Below, one piece after another: positions 1 to 8,232 of a stretch of DNA of 32,191 nucleotides. The stretch is from Bacteroidota bacterium (lineage in GTDB: Bacteria > Bacteroidota > Bacteroidia > Palsa-948). The stretch covers positions 1-32,191 of the forward strand of contig SCSP01000118.1 in assembly GCA_004297845.1 (NCBI GenBank), written 5' to 3'. The first letter of the stretch is position 1. Every line of letters starts with the position of its first letter. The translations under genes and the position numbers were made by a program. The notes beneath the pieces were generated by a model, which worked only from the letters and a program-made list of their open reading frames with translations, was not told where the DNA came from and searched no databases.

Positions 1-7
1 GGTTATT

Positions 8-22
8 ATTCGTTTAACGAAT
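8..22. repeat. perfect 15-bp palindrome upstream of the OLD gene
   Basis: ATTCGTT-T-AACGAAT, two perfect 7-base arms around one base, about 100 bp before the OLD-family gene. It is followed by a weak hairpin (GAGGT-CAAT-ACCTC, 43-56). It could be an operator or the end of an unseen upstream gene. Nothing else is recognisable in bases 1-90. Confidence 0.35.
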
Positions 23-93
23 TTTAAGAAAAGGCTGTCGGAGAGGTCAATACCTCCTATGTGTTGGGTAGTAGTTAGATATATCAAATGTCA

Positions 94-101
94 TATATTT
101 G
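94..101 (+). promoter_or_regulatory. Bacteroidota -7 box (TATATTTG) for the OLD-family gene
   Basis: TATATTTG matches the phylum -7 consensus TAnnTTTG and lies 19 bp before the ATG at 121, giving a very short leader. No convincing -33 TTTG at the usual spacing is seen. Confidence 0.4.
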
Positions 102-120
102 GACTCCAAAATGAGATAGA

Positions 121-1914
121 ATGATAACACGGATTCAAATAAAAAACTTCAAAAAATTACATGATGTTGATATTGAGCTGGGTAAAGCCGTGGTATTTAT
201 AGGGCAGAATAATTCTGGCAAAACTACCGCTCTTCAAGCTTTGGCTTTATGGGAAATCGGGTTGAAAAAATGGAATGAAAAAAGAAAGGACAGATCATCT
301 CCCGAAAAAAGGCCAGCTGTTACAATTAACAGAAATGATTTAATTTCAATTCCAATTCCATATTTGAAATTGCTTTGGCATGATATGCGCATTAGTAATT
401 TTAAGGGGTTTTCTGATAAGGCAAAAAAATCAAAACCTACATCTGAAAGAATCAAGATTGATATTACTGTTGATGGTATTACGAATGGAAAACCGTGGTC
501 ATGCGGATTTGAATTCGAGTATGCAAATGATGAATCCTTTTATTGCAGACCGCTTCGATTAAGTGAGGGCAAACAACCGCAGCGAATGTCTGTACCCATT
601 GAATCATCGGACATTAAAATTGCTTTTCTACATCCGATGTCTGGATTGGCTGCTGTAGAGCCAATAGCTCAACCGGGCAGAATAAATGTTTTATTAGGAG
701 AAGGACAAACAGCTCAAGTGCTTCGTAATCTTTGCTACCAAACATACGAGGAGTCAAGGGCGACTAATCTTTCATTAATTGGATCACCAGCTGACCAAAA
801 AAAATCGAAATGGGAACAGCTTACTAGTCACATGAAAAAACTTTTTGGTGTAGAGATTTTGCCACCCAAATACATAGTTGAGCGCGGAGAGATTACGATG
901 AGATATAATGAGATAAATGATGTTGAGTTAGATATTTCTTCCTCTGGAAGAGGATTACAACAAACCCTTTTACTCCTTGCATATTTATATTCCAACCCGA
1001 AAACAATTTTATTACTAGATGAACCGGATGCGCATTTGGAGATTTTACGTCAGCGCCAGATATATCAGCTGATTACAGAAATATCGGAACAACAGGGGTC
1101 GCAAATAATTGCAGCTAGTCATTCAGAAGTTGTTTTAAATGATGCAGCAGATAGAGACATGGTAATTGCTTTTGTTGGCAAACCGCATCGAATTGATGAT
1201 AGAGGCAGTCAAGTAGTAAAAGCTTTAAAGGATATTGGATATGACCAATACTATATGGCAGAACAAAAAGGCTGGGTATTGTATTTAGAAGGCTCTACGG
1301 ACCTCGCTATTTTAAAAAGTTTTGCAAAAACACTTAAACATCCAGCTCTTGAAGTTTTAGAAAATGCACCATTCTTTCATCCGATAGGAAATAATGTTCC
1401 TAGCGAAGCAAGAAGGCATTTTTTCGGATTAGTAGAAGCTAAGAAGGATTTGCGAGGTATTGCCATTTTTGATAAACTAGAATTGGAATTACAAACGAAC
1501 ACCCCTATCGTTGAAGTGATGTGGAGAAAAAGGGAAATCGAAAACTACCTGTGTTTCCCAGAAATATTACTGGCTTATGCTTCAAGCATTGAAAATTCAA
1601 CATACCAATCACCTAATCTTTTCACTACAGCAGAAAGCGAAAGAAGAACAGTTGCGATGAAGGAATCAATACAAGAAATAACTAAAGCATTAAAAACACT
1701 TAACAAACCTTCTCCTTGGGATGACACAACAAAAGTAACAGATGCTTTTTTAGATCCCTTGTTCGAAAAGTATTTTGAAAAATTAAATTTAGATAATCTA
1801 CTTAGAAAAACAGATTATCATATTTTGGCTGGATTTGTCCCGGTAGAAAAAATTGATAAGGAAATAGTTGCAAAGCTTGACATGATCCTCAAGGTTGCTT
1901 CTGGCAAAAAGTAA
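121..1914 (+). CDS. OLD-family ATP-dependent endonuclease-like protein (AAA ATPase plus Toprim)
   Basis: A 597-residue protein with an ABC/SMC-type ATPase followed by a Toprim-like nuclease region. Walker A is GQNNSGKTT (about 29-37), the signature-like loop SSSGRGLQQ is near 273, Walker B LLLDEPDAHLE is near 297 and the switch-His segment ASHSE is near 330. The C-terminal half shows the Toprim acidic motif LEGSTD (about 389), an IFDKLE segment near 449 where the second Asp of a classical DxD is absent, and REIENYL near 471, typical of OLD proteins. OLD nucleases act on DNA and many are phage-defence effectors (P2 Old, GajA). The DUF1883 ORF follows after 17 bp on the same strand and is probably co-transcribed. 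No partner helicase (GajB) is present. The general family call is firm; a defence role is inferred. Confidence 0.85.
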   Translation: MITRIQIKNFKKLHDVDIELGKAVVFIGQNNSGKTTALQALALWEIGLKKWNEKRKDRSSPEKRPAVTINRNDLISIPIPYLKLLWHDMRISNFKGFSDKAKKSKPTSERIKIDITVDGITNGKPWSCGFEFEYANDESFYCRPLRLSEGKQPQRMSVPIESSDIKIAFLHPMSGLAAVEPIAQPGRINVLLGEGQTAQVLRNLCYQTYEESRATNLSLIGSPADQKKSKWEQLTSHMKKLFGVEILPPKYIVERGEITMRYNEINDVELDISSSGRGLQQTLLLLAYLYSNPKTILLLDEPDAHLEILRQRQIYQLITEISEQQGSQIIAASHSEVVLNDAADRDMVIAFVGKPHRIDDRGSQVVKALKDIGYDQYYMAEQKGWVLYLEGSTDLAILKSFAKTLKHPALEVLENAPFFHPIGNNVPSEARRHFFGLVEAKKDLRGIAIFDKLELELQTNTPIVEVMWRKREIENYLCFPEILLAYASSIENSTYQSPNLFTTAESERRTVAMKESIQEITKALKTLNKPSPWDDTTKVTDAFLDPLFEKYFEKLNLDNLLRKTDYHILAGFVPVEKIDKEIVAKLDMILKVASGKK

Positions 1915-1931
1915 TTTTTGAAAGTATCTGT

Positions 1932-2192
1932 ATGAATTATTTACATTACGAATATCCTTACTTAAATGTTGGAACAAGAATTGAAGTAAAACTTGACAAG
2001 CAAGCTAATGCTAGATTATTGGATGAGAGTAATTTTAGAAATTATCATAACGGCAGGCAATACAATTTCTATGGCGGATTAGTAACTGTAACTCCTTTTT
2101 ATTTAACAGTTCCTTTTAATGGAAAATGGCATGTAGCCATTGATTTAGGTGGACAGGGTGGCACAATAAATGCCGAGGTAAAAGTTCTATAA
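1932..2192 (+). CDS. DUF1883 domain protein (small, 86 aa)
   Basis: A complete 86-residue protein that reads as a DUF1883 domain from end to end: the N-terminal NYLHYEYPYLNVG, the central KLDKQANARLLDESNF and YHNGRQYNFYGGL, and the C-terminal WHVAIDLGGQGGTINAEV. From what I recall of the family, this domain occurs alone (about 90-110 aa) or fused in front of a TIR domain; here the ORF stops right after the domain, so no TIR is attached. The biochemical function is not established. It begins 17 bp after the OLD gene on the same strand, suggesting one transcript and a functional link. Recognition is from motif memory, not a search. Confidence 0.7.
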   Translation: MNYLHYEYPYLNVGTRIEVKLDKQANARLLDESNFRNYHNGRQYNFYGGLVTVTPFYLTVPFNGKWHVAIDLGGQGGTINAEVKVL

Positions 2193-2484
2193 TTTCTAAG
2201 CATGCGACAGCTATGGTTGCCAGTCCGCAAATGGCAAGCCCATGGCGTATGAGCGACAACCGTAGGTTGCGACCGAAGGTCATCCATTATAGTATGCATG
2301 CGCCAAGCACTTGCCATTTTTAAGGCATTGTGCCAGCAGACAGCATTGTGCAAGGACGCACTCGACAAACACCATCTTTCAATTTATACTTGTGCAACCC
2401 GGACAGCTACGCTCTACTCCGTAGACATAATCGCGCTCCGCACACGGCAGACACTAAAACAGACGACAGCAAGGGTGGTGCCTG
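2193..2484. other. non-coding tract with inverted repeats (cassette-tail-like)
   Basis: No credible gene; the ORF-track lines here look like shadows. Structure seen: AAATGGCAAG (2229-2238) is the exact reverse complement of CTTGCCATTT (2310-2319); GCATGCG occurs directly repeated near 2200 and 2296; and CAACC-GTA-GGTTG (2257-2269) is a hairpin in the middle. Base composition is richer in G+C than the OLD gene before it. It leads into the attC-like site, so it may be the tail of a gene cassette. Confidence 0.5.
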
Positions 2485-2619
2485 GGCTTATAACAGCGGT
2501 TTGGCTCAATGGCGGTTTCCTCTATGAAATAATATGATTGCAATTAAGTATATTTGTAATGGCAGACGGGCTTGTGGTTTCAAATCCGCCACTGCACAAA
2601 CCCGCGGAATGATATAGCG
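2485..2619 (+). repeat. degenerate integron attC-like site
   Basis: The left end GGCTTATAACAGCGG resembles the attC left core (RYYYAAC followed by a GC-rich arm, as in the Vibrio cholerae repeat starting TATAACA). The left arm GCGGTTTGGCTCAATGGCGG (2496-2515) pairs imperfectly with the reverse complement of the segment at 2586-2605 (CCGCCACTGC...ACCCGC), around a roughly 70-nt AT-rich centre. The expected right core (GTTATAAGC-like) is decayed to ATGATATAG. No integrase or second copy is in the window, so this is a candidate only. Confidence 0.35.
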
Positions 2620-2620
2620 T

Positions 2621-3142
2621 TTATTCTCTTTGGTTCAAGTCGAATAAAATTTTCCTTCCCCTGCTTTTGAATGCGGGTGTCTCTTGTTCCCGTCTGTCCT
2701 CAATTATCGACTTGAGCTCCCCTTTGATCTCAGGATATTTTTTGGACAGATTATAGAGGGTGGTCATGGAATAGGCTTTGATCGCGCCAGGTACTGAATA
2801 GTTTTCCAGAAACCCGAAGCAGGCCTGCATTACTTTACCCTGATATTTTTTCGGGATATTGATAGCCTCAAGTATTCGTACGGAATTTCGTATCACCGCA
2901 TTGTGCACATCTTTGCGTGAAATCACATCCACGAGGTATTTGATATGGGGAGCAACCAGTTTCGGGTTCATTCTTCCGGCAATGCTTACACTCCATGCTG
3001 CCCGCTGTGCCAGCACATAATCGTGGGAAGAATAACATTGTATTAGTTCTTTGAAATTACTGTTGCTTCGACAGGCGTAACGGGCAATCCGGTTGGCCTG
3101 TCTTTTGGAATGTTCTCTGAGTAATTCCTTTTTGATGTTCAT
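2621..3142 (-). CDS. HEAT-repeat-like helical protein of unknown function
   Basis: A 173-residue, mostly helical, basic protein. Repeating helix pairs such as YVLAQRAAWSVSIAG, HNAVIRNSVRILEAI and PGAIKAYSMTTLYNLS have the spacing and small-residue pattern of HEAT or alkylation-repair-type solenoids. There is no signal peptide or membrane segment, so it is probably cytosolic. It is the last gene of the minus-strand run prmC > ligA > this ORF, 12 bp downstream of ligA, and is likely co-transcribed. No good Shine-Dalgarno is visible, which is common in this phylum. It may be a scaffold or protein-binding adaptor; function is unknown. Confidence 0.7.
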   Translation of the reverse strand: MNIKKELLREHSKRQANRIARYACRSNSNFKELIQCYSSHDYVLAQRAAWSVSIAGRMNPKLVAPHIKYLVDVISRKDVHNAVIRNSVRILEAINIPKKYQGKVMQACFGFLENYSVPGAIKAYSMTTLYNLSKKYPEIKGELKSIIEDRREQETPAFKSRGRKILFDLNQRE

Positions 3143-3154
3143 GTTAAGGAGAAA

Positions 3155-5188
<2,034 letters not shown>

Positions 5189-6142
5189 CTACTGATATAT
5201 TAGCATTCCGCTTGCAAACCTGTCTTTTCCACTCATATCTTTTTTTACTTCTACATTCTTAAATTCTTTTTCTTCCAGAAGTTTTTTTACATCACTCCCC
5301 AGCGCTTCATTGATTTCAAAATAGAGTTTTCCGTTTGGAGACAGGTTTCGTAAAGCAAAATCCGCAATGGCGTTATAGAACAGCAGCGGATTACTGTCAT
5401 TTACGAATAGGGCAGCAGGAGGTTCAAAATCCAGCACATTTCTGTCCATCTTTTTTTTTTCGGAAAGCCGCACATAGGGAGGATTGGAAACGATGATGTT
5501 AAAAGTACCTTTCACCTCCCCCGCAACCTCTTTCCCCGGGGAGAGGGAAGAAAGAATATCCGCCTGCAGAAAGTTTATTTTAGTTTGATTCAGTATGGCA
5601 TTTGCCTTCGCTACCAGTAGTGTATCTTCCAAAATATCAATAGCTGAAACATTAGCCATAGGAAGTTTTTTCTTCAATGCAATAGCAATGCATCCGCTTC
5701 CTGTTCCTATGTCTATGATATTGATCTCCCCTTTGCCTTGTTGTTCCGCTAAAGCGTTTCGCGAAGGCGAATAAAAGGGGTTGGAGGGATTTGTATTTTT
5801 TCTAATGTCTGACACAATTAATTCAACCAACTCCTCCGTCTCCGGCCTGGGGATCAGGACATGTTCGTTCACTCTTAATTTACATCCGTAAAACTTTGTA
5901 GAGCCGAGTATGTACTGGATAGGCTTGTGGGTTTTCAGTTCGCTTATTACCGTGTGAAGTTTTTCTGCCTGCTTGAGCTTTGCCGGTTCTCCCATTCTTA
6001 AATTGAAATCATCCCGTATAATGCCTGTGATTTCCTCTATGGAAATAAAAAAGAATGCATCGATTTCTTCTTTGGAGTAATCATTTTTTAACTCCGTATG
6101 GAAAAGATTTCTTATTTCCTCCAGGGTAGGCGCTGTATTCAC
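5189..6142 (-). CDS. prmC: peptide chain release factor N5-glutamine methyltransferase PrmC
   Basis: Methylates the GGQ glutamine of release factors RF1/RF2 using S-adenosylmethionine. The helical N-terminal substrate domain covers about 1-90 and the Rossmann methyltransferase the rest: IPRPETEEL near 97, SAM loop IDIGTGSGC at 143-151, and catalytic NPPYV at 220-224. At 317 residues it is about 30 longer than usual. The excess is two inserts encoded by GC-rich palindromic repeats: SPSRNALAEQQ (about 125-135), before the SAM loop, and SPGKEVAGEV (about 201-210), before the NPPY strand. Both fall in loops outside the catalytic motifs, so the enzyme is probably active. The start appears to be GTG. 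It is divergent from ribD across 28 bp and heads the run with ligA. Confidence 0.95.
   Translation of the reverse strand: MNTAPTLEEIRNLFHTELKNDYSKEEIDAFFFISIEEITGIIRDDFNLRMGEPAKLKQAEKLHTVISELKTHKPIQYILGSTKFYGCKLRVNEHVLIPRPETEELVELIVSDIRKNTNPSNPFYSPSRNALAEQQGKGEINIIDIGTGSGCIAIALKKKLPMANVSAIDILEDTLLVAKANAILNQTKINFLQADILSSLSPGKEVAGEVKGTFNIIVSNPPYVRLSEKKKMDRNVLDFEPPAALFVNDSNPLLFYNAIADFALRNLSPNGKLYFEINEALGSDVKKLLEEKEFKNVEVKKDMSGKDRFASGMLIYQ
5513..5547 (-). repeat. GC-rich palindromic repeat in prmC (copy 1)
   Basis: Read on the coding strand: CCCTCTCCCCGGGGAAAGAGG, then a GGGGGAGGTG tail. CTCTCCCC faces GGGG(AA)AGAGG as a hairpin. The layout CCCTCTCC, hairpin, G-rich tail is shared with the intergenic copy at 9753-9783. 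In frame; translated as SPGKEVAGEV. Confidence 0.65.
5726..5788 (-). repeat. palindromic repeat in prmC (copy 2)
   Basis: Outer arms CCCCTTT (5728-5734) and AAAGGGG (5774-5780) enclose two small palindromes, CGCTAAAGCG (5747-5756) and TTCGCGAA (5758-5765). The element is in frame and is translated as roughly NPFYSPSRNALAEQQGKG. Confidence 0.6.
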
Positions 6143-6157
6143 ATGACGAAAGTAAAG

Positions 6158-6165
6158 TATATTTG
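6158..6165 (+). promoter_or_regulatory. -7 box (TATATTTG) for ribD
   Basis: TATATTTG matches TAnnTTTG and ends 5 bp before the ribD ATG. If transcription starts the usual few bases downstream, the ribD mRNA is leaderless or nearly so. It lies within the 28-bp divergent gap shared with prmC. Confidence 0.45.
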
Positions 6166-6170
6166 TTTAG

Positions 6171-7214
6171 ATGAACATTCATGAAAAATACATGAAATGC
6201 TGCATGGAACTAGCTCAGAACGGCATGGGAAAAGTTGCTCCTAATCCCATGGTGGGTTGCGTAATTGTTCATAAAGATAAAATTATCGGGAAAGGATATC
6301 ATGAGAAATACGGTTTCGCGCATGCTGAGGTGAATGCAATTAATTCTGTAGAGACACGAAATCTTGCGTCTCTGAGAGAGGCAACATTGTATGTCAACAT
6401 CGAGCCTTGTTCTCATTTTGGAAAAACTCCTCCTTGTGCTGACCTTATAATAAAGACAGGCTTTAAATACGTGGTGATTGGTACCCTGGATCCCAATTCC
6501 CTCGTAACGGGAAGAGGGTTGCAAAAGCTGGTCTCTTCAGGTTGCGATGTGAAGGTGGGCATACTTGAAAAGGAGTGCAGGGAACTAAATAAACGATTCT
6601 TTACTTTTCACGAGAAGAAGAGGCCTTATGTAATATTGAAGTGGGCGCAGACGAAAGACAAATACATGGGGATTACAAATTGCAGATTACAGATCACAGG
6701 CCATGAAACAGCCAAGTTGGTGCATCAATGGAGAGGGGAGGAGCAGTCGATAATGGTGGGGACGAACACGGCTTTGACGGACAACCCTAAACTTACAATC
6801 AGAAAGGCAAAAGGGAGTAACCCGACTCGTATTCTTATAGACAGACAATTGAAGATTCCTTCCTCCTTTCATTTGCTGGATGGATCGGTTCCGACCATCG
6901 TTTTTACGTCCCGGAAAATAGCTGCGAAGAAAAACCTTGAATATGTTGTTGTTGATTTTAAAAAGGATACGTTGAAACAGGTGATGCAAGAACTTCACCA
7001 TAGGGAGATACAATCGTTAATCGTTGAGGGAGGAGTACAACTTCTGACTTCATTTATTGAAAATGATCTCTGGGACGAAGCGAAGGTCTTTACAGCTGAG
7101 AAATCATTGTCTGTAAAAGCTGATGGGAGAGGTGCACCAATGATGAAAGCGAAGCGTGTCGGCAGCAAGAAGGTTGGGAGTGATCTGCTGGAGTTATATG
7201 ACAATCGCGAATAA
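6171..7214 (+). CDS. ribD: bifunctional riboflavin biosynthesis deaminase/reductase RibD
   Basis: Carries out the second and third steps of riboflavin synthesis: deamination of the pyrimidinone 5'-phosphate, then NADPH-dependent reduction of the ribosyl chain. The N-terminal CDA-like domain has the zinc motif HAE (51-53) with Cys80 and Cys89 in PCSHFGKTPPC. The C-terminal reductase has WAQTKDKY (about 159), VGTNTALTDNP, ILIDRQLKIP and IVEGGVQLL. Length (347) is normal. The start is the ATG giving MNIHEKYM, matching the family. Residues 60-70 (VETRNLASLRE) are encoded by a short palindrome, and ITNCRLQIT near 168 also looks unlike the family and may be a repeat relic. It converges on a small minus-strand HTH ORF with about 20 bp overlap. 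Confidence 0.96.
   Translation: MNIHEKYMKCCMELAQNGMGKVAPNPMVGCVIVHKDKIIGKGYHEKYGFAHAEVNAINSVETRNLASLREATLYVNIEPCSHFGKTPPCADLIIKTGFKYVVIGTLDPNSLVTGRGLQKLVSSGCDVKVGILEKECRELNKRFFTFHEKKRPYVILKWAQTKDKYMGITNCRLQITGHETAKLVHQWRGEEQSIMVGTNTALTDNPKLTIRKAKGSNPTRILIDRQLKIPSSFHLLDGSVPTIVFTSRKIAAKKNLEYVVVDFKKDTLKQVMQELHHREIQSLIVEGGVQLLTSFIENDLWDEAKVFTAEKSLSVKADGRGAPMMKAKRVGSKKVGSDLLELYDNRE
6348..6376. repeat. palindromic repeat (GTAGAGAC type) inside ribD
   Basis: AGAGACAC (6350-6357) and GCGTCTCT (6366-6373) are inverted arms with 7 of 8 matches around GAAATCTT. The element lies in frame between the HAE and PCSH zinc motifs. I recall GTAGAGACGC...GCGTCTCTAC palindromes as dispersed repeats in other Bacteroidota; that is memory, not a search. 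Confidence 0.5.
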
Positions 7215-7451
7215 TTTCTTTTTCTTTTTCTTTTTCTTTTTCTTTTTCTTGTATCTCTCTCTATAATCTCTTTGCTGTGGCAGCACTATCCCACGTATTT
7301 TTAACTGTTGTATTATTTTTCGCACATTTTTGCTTCTGAATAAATCCCTTACCTGATCTCTCTTTAGCTTTAGTTGTTGTGCAATTAGTTTATAGCCCAG
7401 CCCTTCCTTGCGTAACCGAACGATACCCTCTTTTGTTTTTTTATAAATCAT
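7194..7451 (-). CDS. small HTH-like protein with poly-lysine tail (uncertain)
   Basis: An 85-residue ORF. The N-terminal 45 residues (KEGIVRLRKEGLGYKLIAQQLKLKRDQVRDLF) look like a helix-turn-helix of the kind found in recombinase and transposase N-termini. The C-terminus is a run of 12 lysines encoded by a GAAAAA hexanucleotide repeat, then LFAIVI. The unit is 6 nt, so slippage changes tail length without a frameshift. It overlaps the 3' end of ribD by about 20 bp and lies just upstream of the thioesterase gene. It may be a real DNA-binding protein or a fragment of a mobile-element gene whose original end was replaced by the repeat. Confidence 0.45.
   Translation of the reverse strand: MIYKKTKEGIVRLRKEGLGYKLIAQQLKLKRDQVRDLFRSKNVRKIIQQLKIRGIVLPQQRDYRERYKKKKKKKKKKKKLFAIVI
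7216..7250. repeat. (TTTTTC)n hexanucleotide tract
   Basis: Six cytosines at exact 6-base spacing (7218 to 7248) in an otherwise pure T run, just after the ribD stop. It encodes the poly-lysine end of the minus-strand HTH ORF. Confidence 0.85.
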
Positions 7452-7462
7452 ATTATAGTGTA

Positions 7463-7867
7463 TTAAAAGTACTTTTTCATCTTTTCCAGAAAATTCTCCG
7501 GAGCGCTTATAGGTTTATTTGTTTTTATGTCAATAAAAACCAGCGTAACTTCTCCTGTGTTAAGCAATTCACCCTTCTCATTATATATTTCATGCGAAAA
7601 AGCAATTCTTGTCATAGGAATTTTCTTGATACTTGTTTTTACAGTCAGCATATCATCGTAAAAAGCAGGCTTCATATACTTAACATTGAATGTGTACACA
7701 GGCAACATGATCCCGCTGTCCTCCATATCCTTATAATTCATACCTAACTCACGGAGGGCTTCCACGCGGGCAACTTCAAAATACTCTGCATAATTGCCAT
7801 AATACACATAACCCATGCGGTCTGTTTCCCCGTACCTGACCCGTATTTTTACCTCTGAAACGAACAT
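7463..7867 (-). CDS. acyl-CoA thioesterase, 4HBT/YbgC-like hotdog protein
   Basis: A 134-residue single-domain hotdog protein of the 4-hydroxybenzoyl-CoA thioesterase family, hydrolysing acyl-CoA thioesters in the cytosol. The hallmark near the N-terminus is RYGETDRMGYVYYGNY, with the catalytic Asp at about residue 16, followed by the long hotdog helix YFEVARVEALRELG. The C-terminal strands SHEIYNEKGELLNTGEVTLVFID are typical. Length matches the family. Its position head-to-head with dnaA is, to my memory, conserved in Bacteroidota. Substrate is unknown. Confidence 0.88.
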   Translation of the reverse strand: MFVSEVKIRVRYGETDRMGYVYYGNYAEYFEVARVEALRELGMNYKDMEDSGIMLPVYTFNVKYMKPAFYDDMLTVKTSIKKIPMTRIAFSHEIYNEKGELLNTGEVTLVFIDIKTNKPISAPENFLEKMKKYF

Positions 7868-8152
7868 GTTTTATAGTTTAATTTTCGTATATTTATGTCA
7901 AAGTTATTCATTATTTTGCAGGGGGAAATAAGGTTTTTGTGTCAGATGAATCATTACTTTAAGTGATTGCGGGAAAGATATACTAATTATTCAATCCGAA
8001 AAATAAAAATCAAATTTATTTTTGAGGTTTCCATCGCATCGATGAAATATTTTTTGGCGCATCATACGAAAATATGAGTACGCAAAACATTAGGCTAAAA
8101 ATAAATTTTTAATATTTTTTTTTTTAAGGTGCGCTTAATTGAAATACTTTTC
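7868..8152. other. AT-rich region upstream of dnaA
   Basis: No ORF of note. It holds a hairpin CATCG-CAT-CGATG (8032-8044), bases flanking it extending the stem with one bulge, and long A/T runs (about 8095-8126). No clear cluster of TTATNCACA DnaA boxes is seen, so an origin is not called. The hairpin or AT tract could be regulatory for dnaA. Confidence 0.5.
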
Positions 8153-8160
8153 TACATTTG
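8153..8160 (+). promoter_or_regulatory. -7 box (TACATTTG) for dnaA
   Basis: TACATTTG matches TAnnTTTG, 72 bp before the chosen dnaA ATG, predicting a leader of about 65 nt. The box lies inside the ORF-track extension of dnaA, arguing that the upstream TTG start is not used. Confidence 0.4.
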
Positions 8161-8232
8161 AAGCATCGTTCAGGCAAAGCAGAGATTTTCATAGGTAAAA
8201 ATAGCGGTCCGCTCTTAAAAATTTTAGTGTTA

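Noticed and set aside
2099-2537. Track ORFs 2099-2368 (minus), 2298-2537 and 2330-2527 (plus)
   Set aside because: Compositionally odd translations without domain features, overlapping the non-coding repeat tract and each other.
6673-6703. ITNCRLQIT segment in ribD as another repeat insert
   Set aside because: The DNA (ATTGCAGATTACAGATCACAG) is repetitive in feel but has no inverted arms and no second copy in the window.
7868-8232. Possible replication origin upstream of dnaA
   Set aside because: The stretch is AT-rich and holds a hairpin, but I find no cluster of TTATNCACA-type DnaA boxes, and Bacteroidota origins are not always beside dnaA.
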